64,000 nt of DNA from an uncultured Clostridia bacterium (GTDB lineage: Bacteria; Bacillota; Clostridia; Christensenellales; Borkfalkiaceae): the NCBI GenBank assembly GCA_934271275.1, contig CAKQRD010000009.1, positions 46,271-110,270 on the forward strand, given 5' to 3'. Each line of letters begins with the position of its first letter. Within the stretch, counting starts at the first letter, position 1. The translations under genes and the position numbers were made by a program. Below, piece by piece: positions 43,001 to 50,956 of the stretch. The notes below the pieces were generated by a model that saw nothing but the letters and a program-made list of their open reading frames with translations, did not search any database and was not told the DNA's origin.

Positions 43001-44785
43001 TTCCACGACCGCGCCGTTTTCCTTATAATATCCCCATTTATTGCCGTCCGCGCCGAAGGTTATCGCCGTTTGAGCGTTTACGGTTTCGAGGGTTATAACG
43101 GTAACGCCTGCGCTCGCGCTTTCGGGAACGATTACCATACCCATTTCCGCGCCTTCGATCGCCGCGTATTTCTCATAAGCGGCAAGATTTAATTTAACGC
43201 CGAAACGAATACCCGAGTTTTTGTCGCTCGCCGTAGCGTATCTGACGGACGCGCCGAGGATTTCCATTTCTACCGCAACTTTTTTGCCGAATACAATTTT
43301 GCTGCCCGTATTTTCCCAGCAATCCGCGTTCCAGCCGTTAGCCTCTTCAAGCTTTAACGCCGCCGCAAGCTCCGCCATTGTGGCATAGTTGGCGCAATCA
43401 GATACCTCGCCGTCCCCGTCTCTGACAACGTAGGGCGTTTCGGAAGAAATTTTACCGTTCGTTACCGCGTAACAATTTTTAATGGTACTTGCTCTGTCAA
43501 CGCCGACTATCGAGCCGAGTTGAGCCGTTCCCGTTGACGAGGAATTCAGAACCGCCACACAGTTTCCCACCGTTCCGCCGTTGTTCTCGTTCACAATCGT
43601 TCCGAGTACCCAAGCGTCGTTACCGTTAAACGTGGTCTCCACGAATACGTTGCTCACCGTGCCTTCGTTTTTATAAATAAAGCTATCGTGAGAGCTATTA
43701 GCATTGAGCGTATAATAAACTCCGAGGTTTTTTATCGTTCCGCTGTTTTTGGAAAACAGATACGAAGCCCAGCCGTCGTCTCGCGCGTCGTAATGAATAA
43801 GAAGATTTTTAAGCGAATAGCCGTTTCCGTCCAAAGTTCCGCCAAAATCTATTACGCCCGCCGTCTGAGCGTTCTCGAAATCGAGGTCTTCGCCTAAAAC
43901 GAACGAACCCGTTGAACCGTTCAATAAAGTTTTAAAGTTAGCTACGTCCGCCTGCGTTAAAACTCTGGCTTCTGCGGGGGCTTCGTAATGTCTCATCACG
44001 ACTTCGCCGTTTTCGACTTCCCAAATTTGCGTATTCCAACCGTTTGCTTCGTCAAAGCTTATCGCTCCCGCAAGCTCCGCCATAGTGGAGTAATTAGCGC
44101 AATTAGAAGGAGCGCTACTGCCTTCCCAAGCTGTTCCGTAAAACGCGTTCGTTATTCCGTTGGTTACGCCATAGCTGTTTTTTATCGTCGATTGACAGTG
44201 TATTGCTACCAAAGAGCCGTATAAAGAAGTATCGGAGAGAGTAACTCCCTCGCCTTTGGCTATCTCGACAACGCAGTTCTCCACCGTACCGTAGTTTTCT
44301 TTCGCTATCGGGCCGAAACGGAATTTGCCGTCCGACTGTACGGTCGCTTTTACGAAAACGTTACTTACCGTGCCGTTATTTTTCAAAATAAGCCCCGTAT
44401 CGTCGCTGTTAGGCCATATACTGTATTCAAAGCCTATGTTCTTTATCGTTCCCGTTAAATTTTTAAAGTAATAGGAACTCCAACTCGTCCTGTCGTTATA
44501 TTGTATTCTCAAATTCTTAATCGAATAGCCGTCGCCGTCCAAAGTTCCCGCGAAATCTATCAAATCTTCCGTTTGAGTATTGCCGAAATCAAGGTCTTCG
44601 CCTAAAACGAACGAACCCGTTGAACCGTTCAATAAGGTTTTAAAGTTGGCTACGTCCGCCTGCGTCAGAACGGTTGCGGTATCCGCCGCCGCCTGCTTTG
44701 CTCCCGTCGCCGAAATGCCGAGCGCAAAACACACAGCCGCCAAAAAGGAAAGAATTACCGTAAATATTTTTTTACTCTTCGTCAT
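40070..44785 (-). CDS. Giant secreted LTQAD/GLUG-module protein with DUF4838 C-terminus
   Basis: A 1571-residue secreted protein with an ordinary signal peptide (cleavage near AAADTA, about residue 35). Modules: LTQAD/GLUG beta-helix units starting near 38, 275 and 727; a beta-sandwich-like stretch at about 505-650; an InlB/Flg_new-type repeat with GYTFLGWDK near 665-725; then a GH67 N-terminal-like domain (about 960-1080) and a DUF4838 region (about 1095-1571) with the Cys motif WCSCSAS. DUF4838 proteins are predicted TIM-barrel-like glycan enzymes; activity unproven. Nearly identical DNA between the modules shows recent duplication. AAAGGAGG of this gene overlaps the end of the 40-codon gene upstream. 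Confidence 0.85.
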   Translation of the reverse strand: MTKSKKIFTVILSFLAAVCFALGISATGAKQAAADTATVLTQADVANFKTLLNGSTGSFVLGEDLDFGNTQTEDLIDFAGTLDGDGYSIKNLRIQYNDRTSWSSYYFKNLTGTIKNIGFEYSIWPNSDDTGLILKNNGTVSNVFVKATVQSDGKFRFGPIAKENYGTVENCVVEIAKGEGVTLSDTSLYGSLVAIHCQSTIKNSYGVTNGITNAFYGTAWEGSSAPSNCANYSTMAELAGAISFDEANGWNTQIWEVENGEVVMRHYEAPAEARVLTQADVANFKTLLNGSTGSFVLGEDLDFENAQTAGVIDFGGTLDGNGYSLKNLLIHYDARDDGWASYLFSKNSGTIKNLGVYYTLNANSSHDSFIYKNEGTVSNVFVETTFNGNDAWVLGTIVNENNGGTVGNCVAVLNSSSTGTAQLGSIVGVDRASTIKNCYAVTNGKISSETPYVVRDGDGEVSDCANYATMAELAAALKLEEANGWNADCWENTGSKIVFGKKVAVEMEILGASVRYATASDKNSGIRFGVKLNLAAYEKYAAIEGAEMGMVIVPESASAGVTVITLETVNAQTAITFGADGNKWGYYKENGAVVEGYVQSVVYVWGIPTDHYNDDIKVAAYIKADEEVFYSDTLAICIDEVAFKALETETDSTKIEQLNAYLTANEYTVEFKDGDSVISAEKYHYGDTATEPDTAKAGYTFLGWDKKFVSKVTKDVTYTARYEEKITVLTQADVNNFKSLLNGSSEKFVLGEDLDFQNAQTAGVIDFSGTLDGNGYSLKNLLIQYDARDDGWESYLFSSNKGTIKNLGVYYTLKANGSHSSFIYKNQGIVSNLFVKVTVEGNDDWTLGTIVNENDGGTVENCVVVLDSASTGTAQLGSIVGVERLSIIKNCYAVTNGKISSKTPYVVRDGDGAVSDCANYATIEELAAAIEFTEENGWNQAYVGTLFAEIIAIQNSSNEITSLAVLSRGEASCEDDRIYDFAAEDLQYYFQLITGKTLTVKTVSNLTELESGKKYFILGGELAAAASLSFSELTTETGYIIHKTENGVFLYGNTAYGTLNAVYALLNQAFGLEIYTDTVYTCDRDGFEYSRVAAHTAFNPSIDKLWAQDGSLTYGTDTQPVNFTYQRRLGFVNSWQEINGTYHNFLEVVPKDTYGAAHPAWFVTATATDTKQSFDTLCLASGGDEMAEIVAKYARDSILSQDSTGNVKDIFVFGQPDRRGWCSCSASESLKSKYGANSAEYILFMNKVAKIFDEKYSAEVGRKITFMIMAYNLALEAPTANLEDVKLYNTDSAEVAAMVAMIEGNSYRKLEDDVLSNKYGNSNRYFLNQYNNWQGLGKAYFWRYSAYFDNYFVPLDTISNMQDTYKTLAESGATVLVDQGMSGTDTETNFNALKIYLKSKLAKNVNADLETLIRNFCNAYYGAGGEKMYEFLTVYRAWYATLDGKTTSGSKDKLGCHIISGMDIFNKKYWDDTPSGVIIKSYDASMLKGWYASYIEAALGAVDANSEYAKRIKIEGLSIRYMAYAVYGDSTYGDFATIASDAAALGVTRFAEGNAYTKSGSYVSGEIANLG

Positions 44786-44801
44786 TTTCTCCGTTCCTCC
44801 T

Positions 44802-44924
44802 TTACCATTTCCACTCGAATCCTACTTCCGTGGGATTTTCTCCGAGCGGTGACGTCAGTATAACGTCGTCAGGTTCAACCGCGCTTACGGCGAACTCGGG
44901 TGTGTGATATGCTTTTTTCTTCAT
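44802..44924 (-). CDS. 40-residue peptide of unknown function
   Basis: A short gene: ATG at 44922-44924 with AAAGGAG ahead, TAA at 44802-44804. The product begins MKKKAYHTPEFAVSAVEPDD and ends with ILTSPLGENPTEVGFEWKW. No signal peptide, one charged N-terminus, a DDVILTSP core and a Trp-rich end. Short proteins with the pattern KKxYxxPExxV...DDVIxTS occur in other gut Firmicutes and Bacteroidales, but I know of no assigned function. The stop codon is immediately followed by the ribosome site of the giant gene, so the two are coupled. It may be a translation-coupling leader, a processed peptide or a small partner. Confidence 0.7.
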   Translation of the reverse strand: MKKKAYHTPEFAVSAVEPDDVILTSPLGENPTEVGFEWKW

Positions 44925-45060
44925 CTTTTTTCTCCTTTGCCCTTTCGGGTTTTTTTATTAAAGACTTTTTCCGTTTTTTGTCCGTTTATTTCTGCCGTCA
45001 GTCTTTGTTTTCTTAATTTTAATAATAAAATAGTTTGCGCGTAGCGCGTCAGCGGTACGC

Positions 45061-45082
45061 GCAAAGGGGTATACCCCTTTGC
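45061..45082. repeat. 22-bp perfect palindrome with AGGGGTATACCCCT core
   Basis: Perfectly self-complementary, adjoining another pairing GCGCGTA/TACGCGC on its left. The same 14-bp core recurs at 58961-58974. It lies between the small lipoprotein gene and the 40-codon gene. Confidence 0.7.
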
Positions 45083-45096
45083 TTTTTTTGCTTTAT

Positions 45097-45417
45097 TTAA
45101 GGTTTTTGCCAGCCCGTCCAGCCGCCGTCTTCGTACGGATCCTGATAATCGGGCTTTTCGCTTTCTTCAGGCTTCTTGTCGCCGCCCTTATCGTCGTTAT
45201 CTTCGGGTTTTTCGTCGTTTTTATCAGAATCGCCCGCATCGTCGCCGTCGTTTTCTTCGCCCTTATCCCCCGTATCTCCGTCGTTTTCGCCGTCGGTCGG
45301 GCGTTCGATTTCGGAATCGCCCCCGCCGCTCGGCTTATCTCCGCACCCCGTAAAAAGGAGTGCGGAAAATGCCGCGATAAGCGCGAGAACGAGTATTAAA
45401 AATATACTTTTTCTCAT
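45097..45417 (-). CDS. Small acidic lipoprotein
   Basis: A 106-residue lipoprotein: signal with lipobox FTGC, then a low-complexity Asp/Glu/Gly/Lys stretch (about residues 28-90) and a Trp-bearing end DPYEDGGWTGWQKP. The middle is a flexible spacer without predicted fold, so the C-terminal tip would be held away from the membrane. It starts 11 bases after the modular lipoprotein gene ends; no ribosome site is clear, suggesting coupling. Possibly an anchor or display linker. Confidence 0.65.
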   Translation of the reverse strand: MRKSIFLILVLALIAAFSALLFTGCGDKPSGGGDSEIERPTDGENDGDTGDKGEENDGDDAGDSDKNDEKPEDNDDKGGDKKPEESEKPDYQDPYEDGGWTGWQKP

Positions 45418-45428
45418 TTATGCAAGGT

Positions 45429-48014
45429 TTATTTGCCGAAAACTATCGCGCCGCCGACTACCTTCCAGATTTCGGTATTCCAGCCTGCCGCTTCGTCAAA
45501 GCTTATCGCTCCCGCAAGCTCCGCGGAAGTAGTAAAGCTATTGCAGTTCGTCATCGACCCGTTGTTCCAAGTGTCGAGATAGAAAGTCGTCGCGTCGTCT
45601 CTGCCCGCAAGTATTCCGTTATGCGCAACGTAGCAGTTCGCGAGTTTGCCGTTTCGGTCGGAAGCTACTATTCCGCCGATTCTCGAAAGCTCGGTAAAAT
45701 CTTCGGTTTTGTTCATTTCCACGACGATATTCTGCATCGTGCCGCTGTTCGCGCCCACGGAAGGAGAAGTATGCCACGAATAGATTTTGAAAGTCGCGAC
45801 GAAATACGCGTTTTCTATAAGCCCCGCGTTAATCTGTATAAAGCCGGTATAGTCTTCGTCGTTCGTTCCGACAAGCGTCCATTCGACCTTAACGTTTTTA
45901 ATAGTGGCGGTATTCGTAACGTTTTTGATGAAATACGCGTTTACGCATACGTTCTTTATCGCATAGCCTTTGCCGTCGAGCGTTCCGCCGAAGCTTTCTA
46001 TGCTAGCTATCGTTTCGCCGCCGAAGTCTATATCTCCGCCGAGTTCGTATAAGCCGTTCGGATCTGCCGCCAACGCCGACACGAAGTTATCTTTCGTTAA
46101 AACCGTCGGCTTGGGCGCGGGCTTCGCGTGACCGAACAAAAGCTCGCCGTCCACGATTTTCCAGAAGCCTTCCGTCCAGCCCTTTTCGGAAGCGAAATCT
46201 GCTTTTTCTAAAAGCTCCGCCATAGTCGCGTAGTTCGCGTTGTCTACAACCGTACCGAGCGCCGCGCTCGAAGACCAAGGCTCTTCGGAGGTAATTTTGT
46301 CGTTCGTTACGGCGTAGTTGTTTTTAATTACGCTCAATCTGTCTACGCCGACGATCGAGCCGAGCTGCGCCGTGCCGCTCGATTTTTCGTTCACGACCAC
46401 CACGCAGTTTTTAACCGTGCCGCCGTCGTTATCGTTCGCTATCGTGCCGAGCGTCCAGCCGTCGTTGCCTTCCACCGTAACGCTTGCGAACAGATTGCTC
46501 ACGACGCCATGATTTTTATAGATAAAGCCGCCGTGCGAACCGTTCGCTTTCAAGGTGTAATAAACGCCGAGGTTTTTTATCGTACCTTTGTTGGAAGAGA
46601 AAAGATACGATTCCCAGTTATCGACGTCTCTCGCGTCGTAGTGAATGAGAAGGTTTTTAAGCGCGTAGCCGTTACCTTCGAGAACGCCCTCGAAATCTAT
46701 AACGCCTTCGGTCTGCGCGCTGCCGAAATCGAGATCCTCGGTCAGAACGAACACGCCGCTCGGGTTATCTTTAAGTATTTGTTTGAAGTTTGCAGCGTCC
46801 GCCTGCGTAAGCCCACGTCCGAAAAGCGCGGTATAAATCGCGTCTGCGGTAACGGTTTCTATTTCTTTATCCCAGCCCGCAAAAACGAGTCCTTCCTTTT
46901 CGGGGTTCGTTTCGGGAAGCTTTACGGTCGAACCGTATTCAAGCTCTTCCTCTTGTACGATAACGCCGTCCGCAACGAAGGTTATCGTATACTTATTGAG
47001 AACCGCTTTATATCTTGCGTAATAATAAGAATTTGCGGTGACGGTAAAGTCGGTAACTAATTTGCCGCCGAACTCTTCCGTTTCGTCGTACCAGCCGTCG
47101 AACTCGTAATGATACTGCTCGTCGCCTTCTTTTTCGGGAACTTCGGGCGCGACCGCTTTTTCGCCGTACGCCGCCTCGTAGTTTTTAAGTTCCAAGCCGT
47201 TTTCGTCATAGAAAATTACGTTGAATTTAACTGCTTCGGCAGTATAGCGCGCGTAATATTCGGCGTTGCCTTTAACCGTGAAATCGGTAACCTTTTCGCC
47301 GCCGTCTTTCGCGGTGTACCAACCGTCGAAGGTATAGGTCGCGCCGTCCGTAGAAGGCTTGTCGGGCGCAACGGGCGCGGTCACCGATTCGCCGTATTTT
47401 TTCGTTTCTTCTTTAAGAACGGTCGTTCCGTCCTCCGCATAGAACTTAACGGTATATTCAGCCGCTATTTCAACGTAACGCGCGTAATATTCGGCGCTCC
47501 CGTTCACGGTGAAATCTGCAACCTTTTCGCCGCCGTCTTTCGCGGTATACCAACCGTCGAACGCATAACCGCTCTTTTCGGGCGCGACGGGCGTATCCGC
47601 CTTTAATCCGTACTTCTCGGTCGAGGTTTTAAGAACGGTAGTTCCGTCTTCCGCGTAGAATTTAACGGTATACTCCTTTATCGTCTCTTTTAAGACGAGC
47701 TTATAGGTCGCGTTTTCCGTCGCCGCAACTATCGGCTTATCCCATTCCCAAGCGAAGGTTTTTTCATCCGTTTCCGCGGGAAGCTTTGGCATCGTACCCG
47801 TAAATTCGGGAACGGTATCCTTTTCCGCTTTGAGCTTTAAAAGCTCCGTATCGTCCGCCGCGAGGAAGGTTATATCGTAATATACCTTTTCCGCAGGCGT
47901 TGGCGGATTATCGGGCGCGTCGGGTTCGGGCTGTTTGCAGCCGTATAAGCCCGCAAAAGCCGCCGTGAGTGCTGCAAGGCACAATGCCAAAGTCGTTATA
48001 AGTCTTTTTCTCAT
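45429..48014 (-). CDS. Modular lipoprotein with InlB-type repeats and LTQAD/GLUG modules
   Basis: An 861-residue lipoprotein (lipobox GLYGC, cysteine near 26). Five InlB/Flg_new-like repeats run from about residue 42 to 395; three are of the form YTVKFYAEDGTTVLK...YAFDGWYTAKDGGEKV, cited in parts, two are shorter. Then come an LTQAD/GLUG module from about 400 to 630 and a second, more distant one from about 635 to the end. The design is a membrane-anchored stalk bearing beta-helix heads, likely to bind carbohydrate or protein. No catalytic residues recognised. GGGAGA precedes the ATG. Confidence 0.82.
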   Translation of the reverse strand: MRKRLITTLALCLAALTAAFAGLYGCKQPEPDAPDNPPTPAEKVYYDITFLAADDTELLKLKAEKDTVPEFTGTMPKLPAETDEKTFAWEWDKPIVAATENATYKLVLKETIKEYTVKFYAEDGTTVLKTSTEKYGLKADTPVAPEKSGYAFDGWYTAKDGGEKVADFTVNGSAEYYARYVEIAAEYTVKFYAEDGTTVLKEETKKYGESVTAPVAPDKPSTDGATYTFDGWYTAKDGGEKVTDFTVKGNAEYYARYTAEAVKFNVIFYDENGLELKNYEAAYGEKAVAPEVPEKEGDEQYHYEFDGWYDETEEFGGKLVTDFTVTANSYYYARYKAVLNKYTITFVADGVIVQEEELEYGSTVKLPETNPEKEGLVFAGWDKEIETVTADAIYTALFGRGLTQADAANFKQILKDNPSGVFVLTEDLDFGSAQTEGVIDFEGVLEGNGYALKNLLIHYDARDVDNWESYLFSSNKGTIKNLGVYYTLKANGSHGGFIYKNHGVVSNLFASVTVEGNDGWTLGTIANDNDGGTVKNCVVVVNEKSSGTAQLGSIVGVDRLSVIKNNYAVTNDKITSEEPWSSSAALGTVVDNANYATMAELLEKADFASEKGWTEGFWKIVDGELLFGHAKPAPKPTVLTKDNFVSALAADPNGLYELGGDIDFGGETIASIESFGGTLDGKGYAIKNVCVNAYFIKNVTNTATIKNVKVEWTLVGTNDEDYTGFIQINAGLIENAYFVATFKIYSWHTSPSVGANSGTMQNIVVEMNKTEDFTELSRIGGIVASDRNGKLANCYVAHNGILAGRDDATTFYLDTWNNGSMTNCNSFTTSAELAGAISFDEAAGWNTEIWKVVGGAIVFGK

Positions 48015-48065
48015 AATTTTTGTTCTCCCTTCTTTTATTTTTCGCCGATTTACGGCGTTGGTTCT

Positions 48066-50954
48066 TTATTCGTATCTCCCGAAAATGATTTCCGAGCCTA
48101 TCGCGGTCCAGAACTCGCTCCAACCGCTTTCTTTATCGAACTTCGCAAAAGCCGCAATTTCCGCCGCGGTATTCGCGACGAGAACGTCGTTCTCCGTTCC
48201 TTCGTTCACGTTAGCAAAGGAATCTGTCGCGGTAAGTCCGTTAGTCGCCGCGTAGCAACTTATAACCGAGCCGTTTCCGTTATTTCTGCCGACTATCGCC
48301 GCGACCTCGTTGCCTATCTTCACGCCGTCCGCCGCGGAAATAATCACTACGCAGTTTTCCACTCTTCCGTCGTTAGCGTTGACGAGCGGAGCGGAACTCC
48401 ACTGATCCGCGCTGTTTATAAAGGTGACTTCCATATACACGTTGCTGATAACGCCTTTATTTTTATACACTAAACTCCCTTTCGGACCGTTCATAAACAG
48501 CGAGCAGTAAACGCCGAGATCCTTTATCGTTCCCGCGTTTTCGGAGAAGAGATAAGATTCCCAGTCCGAGCCTCTGTTGTCGTATTGTATCAGCAGATTT
48601 TTAAGCGAATAGCCGTTGCCGTCCAGAGTGCCGTAAAGCTCTATCGTACCTTCGGTCATTTCCATACCGAAATCGAGATCCTCGGTCAGAAGGAAATATC
48701 CGTTCGGCTGCGCTTTCAGTATCGCCTTAAAGTTTTTCGCGTCCGCCTGCGTTAAAGCTTTCGTCACTAAGCGTACGTTTTTCGCCTCGTACTTGCCCGC
48801 CGAGGTCTCTACCACAACGTTATATACCCCGTAAGCTATATCGCCTTTTTTAACTCTTAGTTCGCCGCCCGCAAACGAAACGAATTCCGCTTCCGTATCG
48901 CCGAAATAAACGTTCGTCGCGCCCGCAAAGGAAATGCCCGCGGGTACTTTTATAACGATTTCGCCGTTTTCTTCCTCCGCATAGTCGGTATCGAAATATT
49001 CTCTATGCTCGAAGCTCAGGTCCTTTCCGCCGAACGTGAAGCCGTAACCCGTTTTAACCCAATATTCGCTCCAACCGTTATTTTCGGAGAAGTTTTCGAC
49101 GTCCGCTATTTCGGAGGCGTCCGAAAAGCCCTTCCAGCTTATCACGTTCGCGCCGCCGTTATATTTTTCGAGATAGCACCTGTTCTGCCCTTCTGCGTCC
49201 GTTTCGTCCGCGCCCTCGAACCCGCTTCCGCAGGTATAAGAGTTTATAACCGTGCCGCCGTACATAAATATAGCTATGCCCGCTATTCTATGTCTGTAAT
49301 TCGTTTCGGACTGCGGGACGAGAGTTACCGTGTTTCTGACCGTTCCGTAAAGCTTGCCGACGAGCGCGCTCATTCTGTAAGCGTCCGTTCTGAAATCTCC
49401 CGAAGCGACCACGTTTTCAATAACGCCCCTGTTTATCTGCACGAGGGTTATGAATATTGCGGAAGCCTGCTCCTCGCCGAGCTTTTCAGAAACGAAATCG
49501 AAGCGCACGTTTCTTATCGTTCCGTTATTTTCCGCTATATACGCCGAATAGTTATGCGCGTTTACGATGGGATCGCCCGTCCAGCCGCTCTGCGGCTCTA
49601 CGCTTATGGTGATTCCGCTTATCGTATGTCCCATTCCTTCGAGAGTGCCGTAAATCATAAGCGGATCTTCGTCGCTCGTATAGCCGACGTTTATATCCTC
49701 GGTCATAACGTAAATTTCGCCCGCCGCGATAGTTCCGCCCGCTTCCAGAACTTTATGAGACTGTTGCGTAAGCACGCCCGTGCAGTAGTAGGAAGAAGAA
49801 TATACGCACTCCCACTTTTCGTCGGCGATAACTATCTTCTTTTCGCCCTTTTCTTCGGCGGCAGGTCTCGTCACCACGATTCCGCCGTCCGTATTTTTAA
49901 CGAACGAAAGCGTTTCTTCGCCGACCTTTGCCGAAAGCTTTGCCGTAGTCTCGCACGCCGCGGGAATATCCGCAAGAACGTTAAGGGTTTTCCCGCCGTT
50001 TTCGTTCGTGTCGTAAGCTACTGCGGTATTCTTTTCGTAACGCGCCTTTTCCACGGTTATCGCGAAAATCTTTTCAAACGCTTTGCCCTGATAAGAGAAC
50101 GAACATACTGCTTCCGTCGTTCCTTCGCCGACTGCGGAAACGCCCGCGCGCTTTGCTCCGTTTTCGTCGCTGACTGCCGCGACGCTCGCTACCGAACCGT
50201 TTTTCGTGTTCCACTTAACGTCGGTTATTTTATCGGTCACGTCCTTAAAGTCGTTAAACGCTCTGACGGAGAGAGTTTTATTCGTAAAAAATCCCGCCGC
50301 CGCGTCCGAAACGAGCTGTAATCTTACGTTTTCTTCTTCGGTTTCAACAAGCACCGCGCCTCTTACGGTCACGGGAACGGTTACGGAGTTTACAAGCCCC
50401 TCGTAATCCGCGGTAACGGTAATTTCGGTTTTACCCTCTTTAACGCCCTTTACCGTGCCGTTTTCCGTCACCGTCGCCACGCCCACGTTTGCGGAAGAGA
50501 ACGAAAGCTTTGCTTTAACCTCTTCTCCGCCGAGCAGAACTCTGCCGTCTATTTTCGCCGTGCCGTTTTCAAAAACCTCTAATTTCTGCGAAGGGTTCGC
50601 GAAGGTCGGATACCCGTCGGGAAGAACTACGTTCACCGTGCAGACGCCCTTTTTGTCGCCGTATGCGGCGGTTATTACCGCAGTGCCGAGCGAAACGCCT
50701 TTCACCGTGCCGTCCTCCGTCACCGTCGCCACGTTTTCGCCCGAGGAACTCCAAACGAATTTTCCTTTGCCGACCGAAAGCCTTGCGGTAAGCTCCGCTT
50801 CTTCGCCTATCGTAAGATAAAGCTCGGTCTGACTTATAGAAACGGTTCTGTCGTCGATTATTTCGGATTTTCCGCCGCAACCCGCAAGCGCAAAACTTGC
50901 CGCAAAGAGAACGGATAATACCGAAATTAAAAGATATTTTACGGATTTTCTCAT
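48066..50954 (-). CDS. Modular lipoprotein with BIG2 domains and LTQAD/GLUG modules
   Basis: A 962-residue lipoprotein (lipobox LAGC). Two BIG2-type Ig domains at about residues 33-112 and 113-200 show the WSSSGENVATVTEDGTVKGV signature, followed by one or two less clear Ig-like domains to about 330. A GLUG-like beta-helix region (about 388-640), an IPT/TIG-like strand region (about 655-735) and a final LTQAD/GLUG module (about 735-960) complete it. It is another surface scaffold with a binding head. It starts 3 bases after the DUF4838 gene ends. Confidence 0.82.
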   Translation of the reverse strand: MRKSVKYLLISVLSVLFAASFALAGCGGKSEIIDDRTVSISQTELYLTIGEEAELTARLSVGKGKFVWSSSGENVATVTEDGTVKGVSLGTAVITAAYGDKKGVCTVNVVLPDGYPTFANPSQKLEVFENGTAKIDGRVLLGGEEVKAKLSFSSANVGVATVTENGTVKGVKEGKTEITVTADYEGLVNSVTVPVTVRGAVLVETEEENVRLQLVSDAAAGFFTNKTLSVRAFNDFKDVTDKITDVKWNTKNGSVASVAAVSDENGAKRAGVSAVGEGTTEAVCSFSYQGKAFEKIFAITVEKARYEKNTAVAYDTNENGGKTLNVLADIPAACETTAKLSAKVGEETLSFVKNTDGGIVVTRPAAEEKGEKKIVIADEKWECVYSSSYYCTGVLTQQSHKVLEAGGTIAAGEIYVMTEDINVGYTSDEDPLMIYGTLEGMGHTISGITISVEPQSGWTGDPIVNAHNYSAYIAENNGTIRNVRFDFVSEKLGEEQASAIFITLVQINRGVIENVVASGDFRTDAYRMSALVGKLYGTVRNTVTLVPQSETNYRHRIAGIAIFMYGGTVINSYTCGSGFEGADETDAEGQNRCYLEKYNGGANVISWKGFSDASEIADVENFSENNGWSEYWVKTGYGFTFGGKDLSFEHREYFDTDYAEEENGEIVIKVPAGISFAGATNVYFGDTEAEFVSFAGGELRVKKGDIAYGVYNVVVETSAGKYEAKNVRLVTKALTQADAKNFKAILKAQPNGYFLLTEDLDFGMEMTEGTIELYGTLDGNGYSLKNLLIQYDNRGSDWESYLFSENAGTIKDLGVYCSLFMNGPKGSLVYKNKGVISNVYMEVTFINSADQWSSAPLVNANDGRVENCVVIISAADGVKIGNEVAAIVGRNNGNGSVISCYAATNGLTATDSFANVNEGTENDVLVANTAAEIAAFAKFDKESGWSEFWTAIGSEIIFGRYE

Positions 50955-50956
50955 AA

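Noticed and set aside
49005..50321. 438-codon open frame on the plus strand
   Set aside because: Lies wholly antisense to the BIG2/GLUG lipoprotein gene, has shadow composition (many Arg, Tyr, Phe, Val) and no ribosome site.
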